Part shown: positions 1 through 5,575 of the stretch, piece by piece
How positions within the stretch are numbered: the stretch's first letter is position 1
Layout of the letters: every line of letters begins with the position of its first letter
Assembly: GCA_035653295.1 (NCBI GenBank)
Contig: DASRCB010000253.1
Coordinates: forward strand, 1 to 8,768
Reading direction: 5' to 3'
DNA length: 8,768 nt
DNA from: DASRCB01 sp035653295
GTDB lineage: Bacteria > Acidobacteriota > Terriglobia > Bryobacterales > Bryobacteraceae
Translations under genes and position numbers: made by a program
Notes under the pieces: model-generated
What the model was told of the DNA's origin: nothing
Seen by the model: the letters and a program-made list of their open reading frames with translations, nothing else
Database searches by the model: none

Positions 1-1
1 G

Positions 2-397
2 CTGTCCAAGGGCGGTGGATCGTTTCGCATCGACCACCCGCTGGACCCCGAGAACAAGTATCTGTATCACTCCTTCGTCGAATCGCCGGACATGATGAAC
101 GTGTATAACGGAAACGTCATTACTGACCGCAAGGGGTATGCGACGGTCACGCTCCCCGATTACTTCGAGGCGCTCAATCGCGATTACCGCTATCAGTTGA
201 CGGTGATCGGCGTGTTCGCGCAGGCGATCGTGGCGCGAAAAATCGAGAAGAACCGCTTCGTAATTCGAACCGATAAGCCGGACGTCGAAGTCTCCTGGCA
301 GGTCACCGGCATTCGCCATGATGCGTGGGCCAATGAACACCGTATCCCGGTGGAGGAGGCGAAACCCGCCGTCGAAAGCGTTCTCCAGGACCGATAA
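2..397 (+). CDS. Exported fibre-like protein, C-terminal part (5' truncated)
   Basis: The reading frame is open from base 2 of the window and ends at TAA 395-397, so the start lies upstream and 131 residues are visible. They form a conserved module that I recognise as the C-terminal end of large exported proteins in Acidobacteria and some other phyla. Its hallmarks are SFRIDHPLDPENKYLYHSFV, ESPDM, NVYNGN, a LPDYFEALNRDYRYQLT stretch, and near the end VSWQVTGIRHDAWA followed by HRIPVEEAKP. Alternating hydrophobic and polar residues suggest a beta-rich fold. In the proteins I recall, this module follows tail-fibre-like repeats, but those repeats would lie outside this window. The biochemical function is unknown. 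The next gene is also a fibre-like exported protein on the same strand, 126 bases downstream. An internal ATG at 92 is not the true start, because the conserved motif begins before it. Confidence is high that it is coding and moderate for the family. Confidence 0.8.
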   Translation: MSKGGGSFRIDHPLDPENKYLYHSFVESPDMMNVYNGNVITDRKGYATVTLPDYFEALNRDYRYQLTVIGVFAQAIVARKIEKNRFVIRTDKPDVEVSWQVTGIRHDAWANEHRIPVEEAKPAVESVLQDR

Positions 398-510
398 GCG
401 GACGAGATTCGATGACGCCACCTGTTTATGTGGTATGCAGACGCGCGAATTCAAGCCAGACTTTATCCACCAGCTTCAATGTTCCCAATTGTGATCGAGG
501 AGCAGCGAGC

Positions 511-519
511 GGAGGAGGA
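511..519 (+). promoter_or_regulatory. Shine-Dalgarno site of the S74 fibre gene
   Basis: The purine run GGAGGAGGA ends 4 bases before ATG 524 and 7 bases before the adjacent in-frame ATG 527. It is the best ribosome binding site in the area. It decides the start in favour of 524 or 527 over the upstream in-frame ATGs at 428 and 479, which lack one. Confidence 0.7.
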
Positions 520-523
520 TACC

Positions 524-2698
524 ATGATGCGTCTGCGCCACTGTGTGATGTGCTGCGCTTCCTTTCTGTTTGTTCCCGGGGTTCGTGCGCAGGTAAGCGT
601 TCCCCATCTCGTGAACTTCAATGGCGCAGTGCGCGACACCGCGGGTAAGCCGCTGGCCGGTCCGCAGGCGCTGACCTTTTCCATTTACGCGGATACGACC
701 AGCCGCACGCCGCTGTGGCAGGAAACGCAAAGTGTGCAGACCGACGAACAGGGCCGCTACACCGTCCATCTGGGCGCGGCCACCGCGAATGGTATTCCGC
801 TCGAGCTGTTCACCTCCAGCCAGCCGCTGTGGCTCGGCGTGCAGCCGCAGAGCACCGGCGCGGTGGAGCAGCCGCGCGTGCTGCTGGTGTCGGCGCCATA
901 CGCGCTGAAAGCGGCGGATGCCGATACCCTGGGCGGGAAACCGGCATCGGCGTTCGTCACGCGCGAGGCAGTGAGCGCGACCGGCGGAGAGAGCCTGGCG
1001 GCGGCCGGAACGCACTCGCGTGAGACCATCGGCGTCACATCCACGGTCGGAGGCGCGGGCACGGCGGGCTACATCCCGATGTGGACCGACAGCGCCGATA
1101 TCGGTGACTCGGTGCTGTTTCAGTCGGGCACGAAGATCGGGCTGGGCACGACAGTTCCCTCCTACGATTTCGATCTGTACAAGAGCCAGAACCAGGACAC
1201 GGTGTTCGAGGTGCGTAATCCGAACGTGGGCAGCGCCTCGCGCGCCAATCTGCGGCTGCTGTCCGATTCGGCGCTCTTCTCGCTGATTGCGGGCAGCGTG
1301 GCCAACGGCGGCGGCCTTTATTTTCAGGGCCAGGGGGACACCATGATGGCCTTCCAGCAGATTGCGAACGCGCCGATCAGCTTCTATACCGACAACCTCG
1401 AGCGCATGCGCGTGCTGGCCAACGGGAACGTCGGCATCGGCACGACGGCGCCGGCGGCGAAGCTGGAGGTGAACGGGACGGCGAAGTTCGACGGACTGAT
1501 CACGTTTGCCGCGGGACAGACGTTTCCGGGAGGCGGTGGCGGGACCATCACGGCGGTGAATGCGGGCGCGGGGCTCGCCGGTGGCGGGACGAGCGGCAGC
1601 GTGAGTCTGGGGCTGCAGAACTGCGCCAGCGGCCAGGAACTGCAATCGACTGGCGCAGGCTGGGCGTGCGTGGTTCCGGCGAATGGAACCATCACCGCCG
1701 TGAACGCCGGCACGGATCTGACCGGCGGCGGAACAGGCGGCTCGGTCACCCTGAATGTGGATGTCACAAAGGTGGCGCAGCTCAACTCGGCGAATATCTT
1801 CACAGTGAATCAGACGATCGCGGTTGGCAGTGCGGCTGCCGACGGGCTTGATGTCAGCGGCGGCAATTCGACTTTCGGGGGCGTCGGAGTCTGGGCTACC
1901 GGCGGAAGCGGCAACGGTAGTTATGGAGGAGCGGGAGTACACGCCATCGGCGGCAGCTCGAACGCGCAGTATGCCGGAGACGGCATCGACGCTTACGGCG
2001 GCAACAGCAGTCAGGTCGGCGGCGGGGGATATGGTATTTACGCCGTAGCAGGCTACGACCAGAATTCGAATCCCAGCTACGGCGCCTGGATCACAGGCAA
2101 GACGCTGACGCACAGCGCCGGGGATCTCAACAACCCACAATTCGAGCTGGACCAGGATAACAGCAGCGACTACGACCGCCTTCGGTTCAAAGTGGGGAGC
2201 GCGGCAAGCTACTGGGACATCGCCATGGGACCGGGAGCCCAGCCGGTTCTGAATATCTACCGGTCCGATGTGGGGAACGTAATGTCACTCGTGCCGGGGG
2301 ACACCACGAATCTCATGGTCATGTCCAACGGAGCGCGCCTGACCAAAGGCGGGGTGTGGACCAATAACTCCGACCGGAACCTGAAGACCGACTTCCGCGC
2401 TGTGAGCGGCGCGGAAGTGCTGCGCCGGCTCGACGCCATGCCCATCACGAACTGGAGTTATAAGACCGAGGGTGAGGGCGTGCGTCACATCGGACCCATG
2501 GCCCAGGACTTTGCCGCCGCTTTCCGCGTCGGCAGCGACGACACCCATATTACGACCATTGACGAGAGCGGCGTCGCGCTGGCGGCAATTCAGCAGTTGT
2601 ACCGCGAGAACCAGGAGCTGAAGGCAGCGGTAGCGGCGCTGCAGAGACGCCTTGATTCGCGGGGGCGGGCGCGGCGCACGAGGAATTCCCGGCGATAA
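524..2698 (+). CDS. Exported fibre-like protein with C-terminal S74 (endosialidase chaperone) domain
   Basis: The protein has 724 residues. I chose ATG 524 because GGAGGAGGA (511-519) lies just upstream and a signal peptide follows (residues 1-22, hydrophobic core CVMCCASFLFVPGV, cleavage after VRA). An in-frame ATG at 428 would bury that signal. Residues 24-145 form a module I associate with Acidobacteria, with LWQETQ, YTVHLG, LWLGVQ and SAPYALKAADADTLGG. Next come fibre-type motifs IGLGTT (near 205) and GNVGIGTTAPAAKLEV (301-316), two 25-residue repeats starting GTITAVNAG (340 and 388), and a glycine-rich block with a 16-residue period (441-535). The C-terminus is a peptidase S74 intramolecular chaperone: SDRNLK has the Ser616-Lys621 pair with the +5 spacing of the known catalytic dyad, and RHIGPMAQDF contains His655. 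A coiled coil follows (about 685-710), then a very basic tail. By family knowledge it should trimerise and cleave itself before Ser616. It is probably a cell-surface fibre; the ligand is unknown. A phage origin is possible, but no other phage genes are nearby. Confidence 0.85.
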   Translation: MMRLRHCVMCCASFLFVPGVRAQVSVPHLVNFNGAVRDTAGKPLAGPQALTFSIYADTTSRTPLWQETQSVQTDEQGRYTVHLGAATANGIPLELFTSSQPLWLGVQPQSTGAVEQPRVLLVSAPYALKAADADTLGGKPASAFVTREAVSATGGESLAAAGTHSRETIGVTSTVGGAGTAGYIPMWTDSADIGDSVLFQSGTKIGLGTTVPSYDFDLYKSQNQDTVFEVRNPNVGSASRANLRLLSDSALFSLIAGSVANGGGLYFQGQGDTMMAFQQIANAPISFYTDNLERMRVLANGNVGIGTTAPAAKLEVNGTAKFDGLITFAAGQTFPGGGGGTITAVNAGAGLAGGGTSGSVSLGLQNCASGQELQSTGAGWACVVPANGTITAVNAGTDLTGGGTGGSVTLNVDVTKVAQLNSANIFTVNQTIAVGSAAADGLDVSGGNSTFGGVGVWATGGSGNGSYGGAGVHAIGGSSNAQYAGDGIDAYGGNSSQVGGGGYGIYAVAGYDQNSNPSYGAWITGKTLTHSAGDLNNPQFELDQDNSSDYDRLRFKVGSAASYWDIAMGPGAQPVLNIYRSDVGNVMSLVPGDTTNLMVMSNGARLTKGGVWTNNSDRNLKTDFRAVSGAEVLRRLDAMPITNWSYKTEGEGVRHIGPMAQDFAAAFRVGSDDTHITTIDESGVALAAIQQLYRENQELKAAVAALQRRLDSRGRARRTRNSRR
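1541..1759 (+). repeat. Pair of 25-codon repeats in the fibre protein (GTITAVNAG type)
   Basis: Two copies of a 25-residue unit lie at 1541-1615 and 1685-1759. Both begin GTITAVNAG, then have two variable residues, L, one variable residue, GGGT, one variable residue and GSV. They are 69 bases apart. The protein copies are nearly identical, but third codon positions differ at many sites, so the duplication is old and kept by selection on the protein. Such units are common in trimeric fibre and stalk proteins. Confidence 0.75.
1844..2128 (+). repeat. Six glycine-rich repeats of about 16 residues in the fibre protein
   Basis: Residues 441-535 can be laid out as six successive units, each beginning with Gly and a hydrophobic residue: GLDVSGGN, GVWATGGS, GVHAIGGS, GIDAYGGN, GIYAVAGY and GAWITGKT. 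The spacing is 15, 16, 16, 17 and 16 residues. The pattern is Gly-hydrophobic-x-x-x-Gly-Gly-Asn/Ser followed by a polar, Tyr-containing half. This regular glycine and hydrophobic spacing suggests stacked beta turns, as in a beta-helix or triple-stranded fibre shaft. The DNA is diverged, so these are protein repeats and not recent tandem duplications. Confidence 0.65.
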
Positions 2699-2735
2699 AA
2701 AAACGGCCGGACCCCGTTCCGGGTCCGGCCGTTTT
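2697..2735. terminator. Bidirectional intrinsic terminator between convergent genes
   Basis: A perfect 15-base inverted repeat pairs 2700-2714 with 2721-2735 around a 6-base loop (CGTTCC). The core stem is CGGCCGGACCC. A run of seven A lies on the left (2697-2703) and TTTT on the right (2732-2735), so it reads as a GC stem followed by a U run on both strands. The left A run overlaps the TAA stop of the fibre gene. The ompA-like gene ends 24 bases beyond it on the other strand, so one structure serves both transcripts. Confidence 0.92.
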
Positions 2736-2758
2736 GTGTCAGCGCTGACTTTGGGGAG

Positions 2759-3727
2759 TTACGGTTGGGTTGTCGGAGCCGGGTTGCCGCTCGGCGCTGT
2801 CGAGGCGGGCATGTTCGGATTCGTGCCCGTGGCCCCGTTATTGTTCGTCGAAGCCGGCATGTTGTTGTTGTCCGGCGTGGTGGTGTTCGAGGTGGAAGCC
2901 GGCATATTGCCCGTCGCCGTGCCCGACGGCATGGTGTTGCTCATGCGATCGGCGGCGCCATTGCCGTTCATCGGCTGACCGGTGCTGGAGCTCATGGGCG
3001 TGTTCGCGCCCTGGCCGTTAATATCCAGCGCATAGACGCGGACATCGACGCGGCGCTCTTCCTTGCGGCCCGCGCGGGTCTTCATATCGGCGTTGGGGTC
3101 TTCGCTGCCGATGCCAACCACATGCACTTTCCGGAGAGGCACATTGTGCAGCGTCAGGTAACGCTCCACGGCGTCGGCGCGACGCTGGCTGAGACCCAGG
3201 TTATAGGCCTTGCCGCCGGTCCGGTCCGTGAAGCCCTCGATCTCGATCACGTACGACTTCACGTTCCCAAGCTGCGAGATCGCTTGATCGAGCTGCTGCT
3301 TCCCCTCATCCGTCAGCTCGCTCTTGCCGAAGCGGAAGTACACCTTCTGCGTATCGACGAGCCGATAGTTGTCGAGGTTGTTGATGGTCGAGTCCAGACG
3401 CGTACCGGTCTGTTCGGCGAGCTGGCGCGCATTATCCGCGCGCTGGCCGGCTGAAGTGGCGGCGTCGTTGGCGCGCGCTGCAGCTTCGGCCGCGGCTTTC
3501 GCGTCGCGACCTGCCTGGGTCGCCTTTTCGTCGGTGGTTGCAAGGTTGCGATCCAGGTCGCCGATGGCCTGTTTGTTGTCGGCGGTCTGCTTCTGGACCG
3601 TGTTGACCTGAGCCTGCACCGGCGCAATCTGGTTGCGCACGTGCTTCCGGGTCGCCAGGCAGCCGGAATTCATCAGACTGAGTCCGGCGACAGCTCCAAG
3701 AATAAGTGTTGCTTTCACACTCGTCAT
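2759..3727 (-). CDS. OmpA-family peptidoglycan-binding outer-membrane protein, putative lipoprotein
   Basis: The protein has 322 residues. The start is ATG at 3727-3725 on the minus strand, preceded by AGGGAGAGG a few bases upstream. The first 23 residues look like a lipoprotein signal: MTSVK, a hydrophobic core, then NSGC with Cys23 as the probable lipidated residue. The -3 position is Asn rather than the usual Leu, so lipidation is likely but not certain. Residues about 30-120 are rich in Ala, Gln, Asp and Arg and should form a long coiled coil or periplasmic spacer. The OmpA C-terminal domain spans about 127-232 (VYFRFGKSEL, EGFTDRTGG, YNLGLSQRRADAVERYL, RRVDVRV). Asp168 and Arg183 have the same +15 spacing as the diaminopimelate-binding Asp and Arg of Acinetobacter OmpA. 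The tail, about 240-322, is low complexity (Asn, Thr, Pro, Ser, Gly) with three NMPAST repeats. The likely role is tethering the outer membrane to peptidoglycan. It is transcribed divergently from gcvT and convergently with the fibre gene. Confidence 0.88.
   Translation of the reverse strand: MTSVKATLILGAVAGLSLMNSGCLATRKHVRNQIAPVQAQVNTVQKQTADNKQAIGDLDRNLATTDEKATQAGRDAKAAAEAAARANDAATSAGQRADNARQLAEQTGTRLDSTINNLDNYRLVDTQKVYFRFGKSELTDEGKQQLDQAISQLGNVKSYVIEIEGFTDRTGGKAYNLGLSQRRADAVERYLTLHNVPLRKVHVVGIGSEDPNADMKTRAGRKEERRVDVRVYALDINGQGANTPMSSSTGQPMNGNGAADRMSNTMPSGTATGNMPASTSNTTTPDNNNMPASTNNNGATGTNPNMPASTAPSGNPAPTTQP
2796..2908 (-). repeat. NMPAST repeats in the low-complexity tail of the OmpA-like protein
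   Basis: The six-residue motif NMPAST occurs three times, at residues 274-279, 289-294 and 305-310, separated by Asn/Thr/Gly-rich spacers of 9 and 10 residues. A degenerate version (NTMPSGT) sits just before, at 264-270. The pattern suggests growth by repeat slippage of a flexible surface or periplasmic tail. A role is not evident. Confidence 0.7.
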
Positions 3728-3800
3728 GTTCCTCTCCCTGAACGGTTCGTCATGCAACGCCGATACCAGCTTGTATTTGCTTAATTCTACTGGCGCTTCA

Positions 3801-3829
3801 CCGTTACCGCCAGTAATAATTACAGTCAA
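3801..3829 (-). promoter_or_regulatory. Weak candidate promoter of the ompA-like gene
   Basis: On the minus strand TTGACT (3829-3824) matches the sigma-70 -35 consensus at 5 of 6 positions. A 17-base spacer leads to TAACGG (3806-3801), which is a poor -10. Another -10-like hexamer, TAGAAT (3789-3784), has no good -35. The spacer contains the perfect palindrome GTAAT-T-ATTAC (3823-3813), which could be an operator. Either choice gives a leader of about 50-70 bases. Confidence 0.25.
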
Positions 3830-4035
3830 ATCCGATACGGTGTCCATGCGGCTGCGTTCTCTTTGCGCGTGTTCGCTCGCCGATCCGGGCCGAGCGGAAT
3901 CATCGCTCATCCACAAAAGAGTGGGCGCCGCCCAGGCGCTTTCTGAGGCTATTCGTACTGGTCCGTAAATCACTGTAGCGCGGCCTAAGCTTCTGATTGC
4001 CAATGATTACGAGACCTTCATCCTTGCGCCTCGCT

Positions 4036-4044
4036 TGGTACAAT
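4036..4044 (+). promoter_or_regulatory. gcvT: Extended -10 promoter of the gcv operon
   Basis: TGGTACAAT matches the extended -10 form TGnTATAAT, with the hexamer TACAAT at 4039-4044 (5 of 6). The -35 is weak: TTCATC at 4017-4022, with a 16-base spacer. Transcription would begin at about 4051-4052, only 3-4 bases before ATG 4055. The mRNA would then be nearly leaderless, which agrees with the absence of a Shine-Dalgarno sequence there. Confidence 0.5.
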
Positions 4045-4054
4045 GTTGGCTTCC

Positions 4055-5155
4055 ATGACCACCGCGGCGCTGAAATGTACACCGCTGAATTCTGTGCATC
4101 GAAGCCTTGGCGCGCGTATGGTGGATTTCGGCGGCTGGGACATGCCGGTGCAGTATTCCGGCATTATCGAGGAGCACAACGCGGTGCGGCGCGCCGTGGG
4201 CCTGTTCGACGTCAGCCACATGGGTGAAATCGAAGTCCGCGGCCCGGAAGCGCTGGCGGCGGTGAATTACGTCAGCACCAACGCCGCGGACCGTTTGACG
4301 ACGGGTCAGGCCCAGTACTCCGGTCTGCTGTACGATCACGGTGGTTTTGTGGACGACATTCTGGTGCACAAAGTCGCCGACGACCACTACTTCATCTGCG
4401 TCAACGCGTCCAACCAGGAGAAGGACTACGATCACATTCGCGCCATGAACCGATGGGACGCGGACGTGCAGTTCGCCAGCGACCGCTACGCGCAGCTCGC
4501 GGTTCAGGGCCCCAAAGCGTTGGCTACGCTGCAGAAGCTCACTGCGGTGGACCTGGCCGGTATCCGCTACTACCATTTCACCGACGGTGAAGTGGCGGGG
4601 ACGGCGGCGCGCATCGCGCGGACCGGGTACACCGGCGAGGACGGATTCGAAATCTACATCGCGCCCGGGGAGGCCCCCCGGATCTGGGGGGAACTGCTCG
4701 AGGCGGGTCGCGAATTCGGCATTCGCCCCTGCGGTCTGGGGGCGCGGAATACGCTGCGCCTCGAAGCGAAAATGGCGCTTTACGGGCATGAGATCGACGC
4801 CACCATCACGCCGCTCGAGGCGGACCTGTCATGGATCGTCAAGTTCGACAAAGGCGACTTCGCCGGCCGTGACGCCCTGCTGGCACAGAAACAGAAGGGG
4901 GTCACGCGGCGCCTGGCCGGGTTCGAGATGACCGGACGAGGCATCGCCCGCGACGGTTACGAGGTCTGGGTGGACGGCGCCCCGGCGGGATGGGTGACCA
5001 GCGGCGGTCCTTCGCCGACGCTGGGAAAGAACATTGGGCTTTGTTATCTTCCGGTCGACCGGGCGCAGCCAGGCCTGGCGATCCAGATCATCATTCGCAA
5101 CCAGCCGGTGGAGGCCGTGACCGTGCCGACGCCGTTCTACAAACGATCGAAATGA
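4055..5155 (+). CDS. gcvT: Glycine cleavage system T protein (aminomethyltransferase)
   Basis: The protein has 366 residues, a normal length for GcvT. It transfers the methylene group from aminomethyl-lipoyl-GcvH to tetrahydrofolate and releases ammonia. Family signatures run throughout: SLGARMVDFGGWDMPVQYSG near the N-terminus, GLFDVSHMGEIEVRG (49-63), and GGFVDDILVHKV with Asp100-Asp101 at the place of the catalytic Asp. These are followed by VNASNQEKD (117-124), GYTGEDGFE (191-199), GLGARNTLRLEAKM (227-240), and a complete C-terminal barrel domain containing GWVTSGGPSPTLGKNIGL. I chose ATG 4055 because an extended -10 element overlaps the in-frame ATG at 4043. That ATG would add four residues and also has no ribosome binding site. 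The stop codon overlaps the gcvH start (ATGA, 5152-5155), so the two are translationally coupled. It is the first gene of the operon. Confidence 0.95.
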   Translation: MTTAALKCTPLNSVHRSLGARMVDFGGWDMPVQYSGIIEEHNAVRRAVGLFDVSHMGEIEVRGPEALAAVNYVSTNAADRLTTGQAQYSGLLYDHGGFVDDILVHKVADDHYFICVNASNQEKDYDHIRAMNRWDADVQFASDRYAQLAVQGPKALATLQKLTAVDLAGIRYYHFTDGEVAGTAARIARTGYTGEDGFEIYIAPGEAPRIWGELLEAGREFGIRPCGLGARNTLRLEAKMALYGHEIDATITPLEADLSWIVKFDKGDFAGRDALLAQKQKGVTRRLAGFEMTGRGIARDGYEVWVDGAPAGWVTSGGPSPTLGKNIGLCYLPVDRAQPGLAIQIIIRNQPVEAVTVPTPFYKRSK

Positions 5156-5535
5156 GCTATCCCACGGACCTGAAGTACACGAGAGAACATGAATGGGTGC
5201 GCGCCAATGGCGCGTCGGGCGTGGTAGGCATTACGGATCATGCCCAGAAAGAGCTGGGAGACATCGTCTACGTCGACCTGCCGAAGGTCGGGGCGAAAGT
5301 GGAGAAAGGCAAGACCATGGGCTCGGTGGAGTCCGTGAAGGCCGTCTCCGACGTTTACGCCCCGGTTTCGGGCGAGGTGACGGAGGTGAATGACGCGCTG
5401 GCGAACGCGCCGGAGAAGCTCAACCAGGACCCTCACGGCGGAGGTTGGCTGGTGAAGATCGCACTTTCGGCGCCCGACGAATTGTCGGACCTGTTATCCG
5501 CCGAAGATTACCAGAAATACACGGGAGAGGAGTAG
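5152..5535 (+). CDS. gcvH: Glycine cleavage system H protein (lipoyl carrier)
   Basis: The protein has 127 residues, typical of GcvH. It is the mobile carrier that takes the aminomethyl group from the P-protein to GcvT, using a lipoyl group on Lys63. That lysine lies in GSVESVKAVSDVYAPVSGEV, the canonical lipoylation context, at nearly the same position as Lys64 of E. coli GcvH. Other signatures are YTREHEWVR (9-17), GITDHAQKELGDIVYVDLP (26-44), and DPHGGGWLVKI towards the C-terminus. The start is ATG 5152, overlapping the TGA of gcvT. There is no Shine-Dalgarno sequence, so it probably relies on coupling with gcvT. The other lipoate-dependent partner, dihydrolipoamide dehydrogenase, is not encoded in this window. 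Confidence 0.96.
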   Translation: MSYPTDLKYTREHEWVRANGASGVVGITDHAQKELGDIVYVDLPKVGAKVEKGKTMGSVESVKAVSDVYAPVSGEVTEVNDALANAPEKLNQDPHGGGWLVKIALSAPDELSDLLSAEDYQKYTGEE

Positions 5536-5562
5536 CGCGCCGCGTGTCACCTCACGCGCGCG
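5536..5562 (+). other. Intercistronic hairpin between gcvH and gcvPA
   Basis: Directly after the gcvH stop, 5536-5546 can pair with 5553-5562 around the loop TCACCT. This gives ten Watson-Crick pairs with a single bulged C (5540). No T run follows, so it is not a standard terminator. It lies 13 bases before the TTG start of gcvPA. It could stabilise or mark a processing point in the gcv mRNA, or lower read-through into gcvPA. In a GC-rich genome a chance structure is possible. Confidence 0.45.
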
Positions 5563-5575
5563 TCCCCGGATCGCT

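Larger units (their letters stand above)
3728..4054. other. Divergent intergenic region between the ompA-like gene and gcvT
   Basis: These 327 bases separate two divergent genes. I see no convincing gene here: the minus-strand frame upstream of the ompA-like start is open by chance, with no conserved motif before the clear signal peptide. The region has an AT-rich patch near 3775-3835 with a TTGACT hexamer and a short palindrome, a 13-base GC palindrome (TGGGCG-C-CGCCCA, 3922-3934), and an extended -10 element next to gcvT. I found no paired glycine-riboswitch-like aptamer ahead of gcvT. Confidence 0.6.

Noticed and set aside
1541..2128. CRISPR-like or satellite DNA repeats
   Set aside because: The periodicity is at the protein level; the DNA units differ and keep an open coding frame.
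476..2140. 554-codon open frame on the minus strand opposite the fibre gene
   Set aside because: The plus strand encodes clear signal-peptide, fibre and S74 motifs; the antisense frame is Arg/Ala-rich with no recognisable domain or ribosome site.
428..2698. Prophage tail-fibre locus
   Set aside because: The S74 domain occurs in phage tailspikes, but this protein has a Sec-type signal peptide and a module seen in exported acidobacterial proteins, and no other phage gene is nearby.
3633..3968. 111-codon plus-strand frame across the ompA-like start and intergenic region
   Set aside because: It overlaps the antisense of a well-supported signal peptide, has no ribosome site and no recognisable motif.
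4043..4054. ATG 4043 as the start of gcvT
   Set aside because: It overlaps the extended -10 hexamer and has no Shine-Dalgarno sequence. It adds only four residues and cannot be fully excluded without 5'-end mapping.
3728..4054. Glycine riboswitch upstream of gcvT
   Set aside because: I looked for the conserved purine-rich aptamer core and a tandem arrangement and found neither; the likely transcript start also leaves no room for one.
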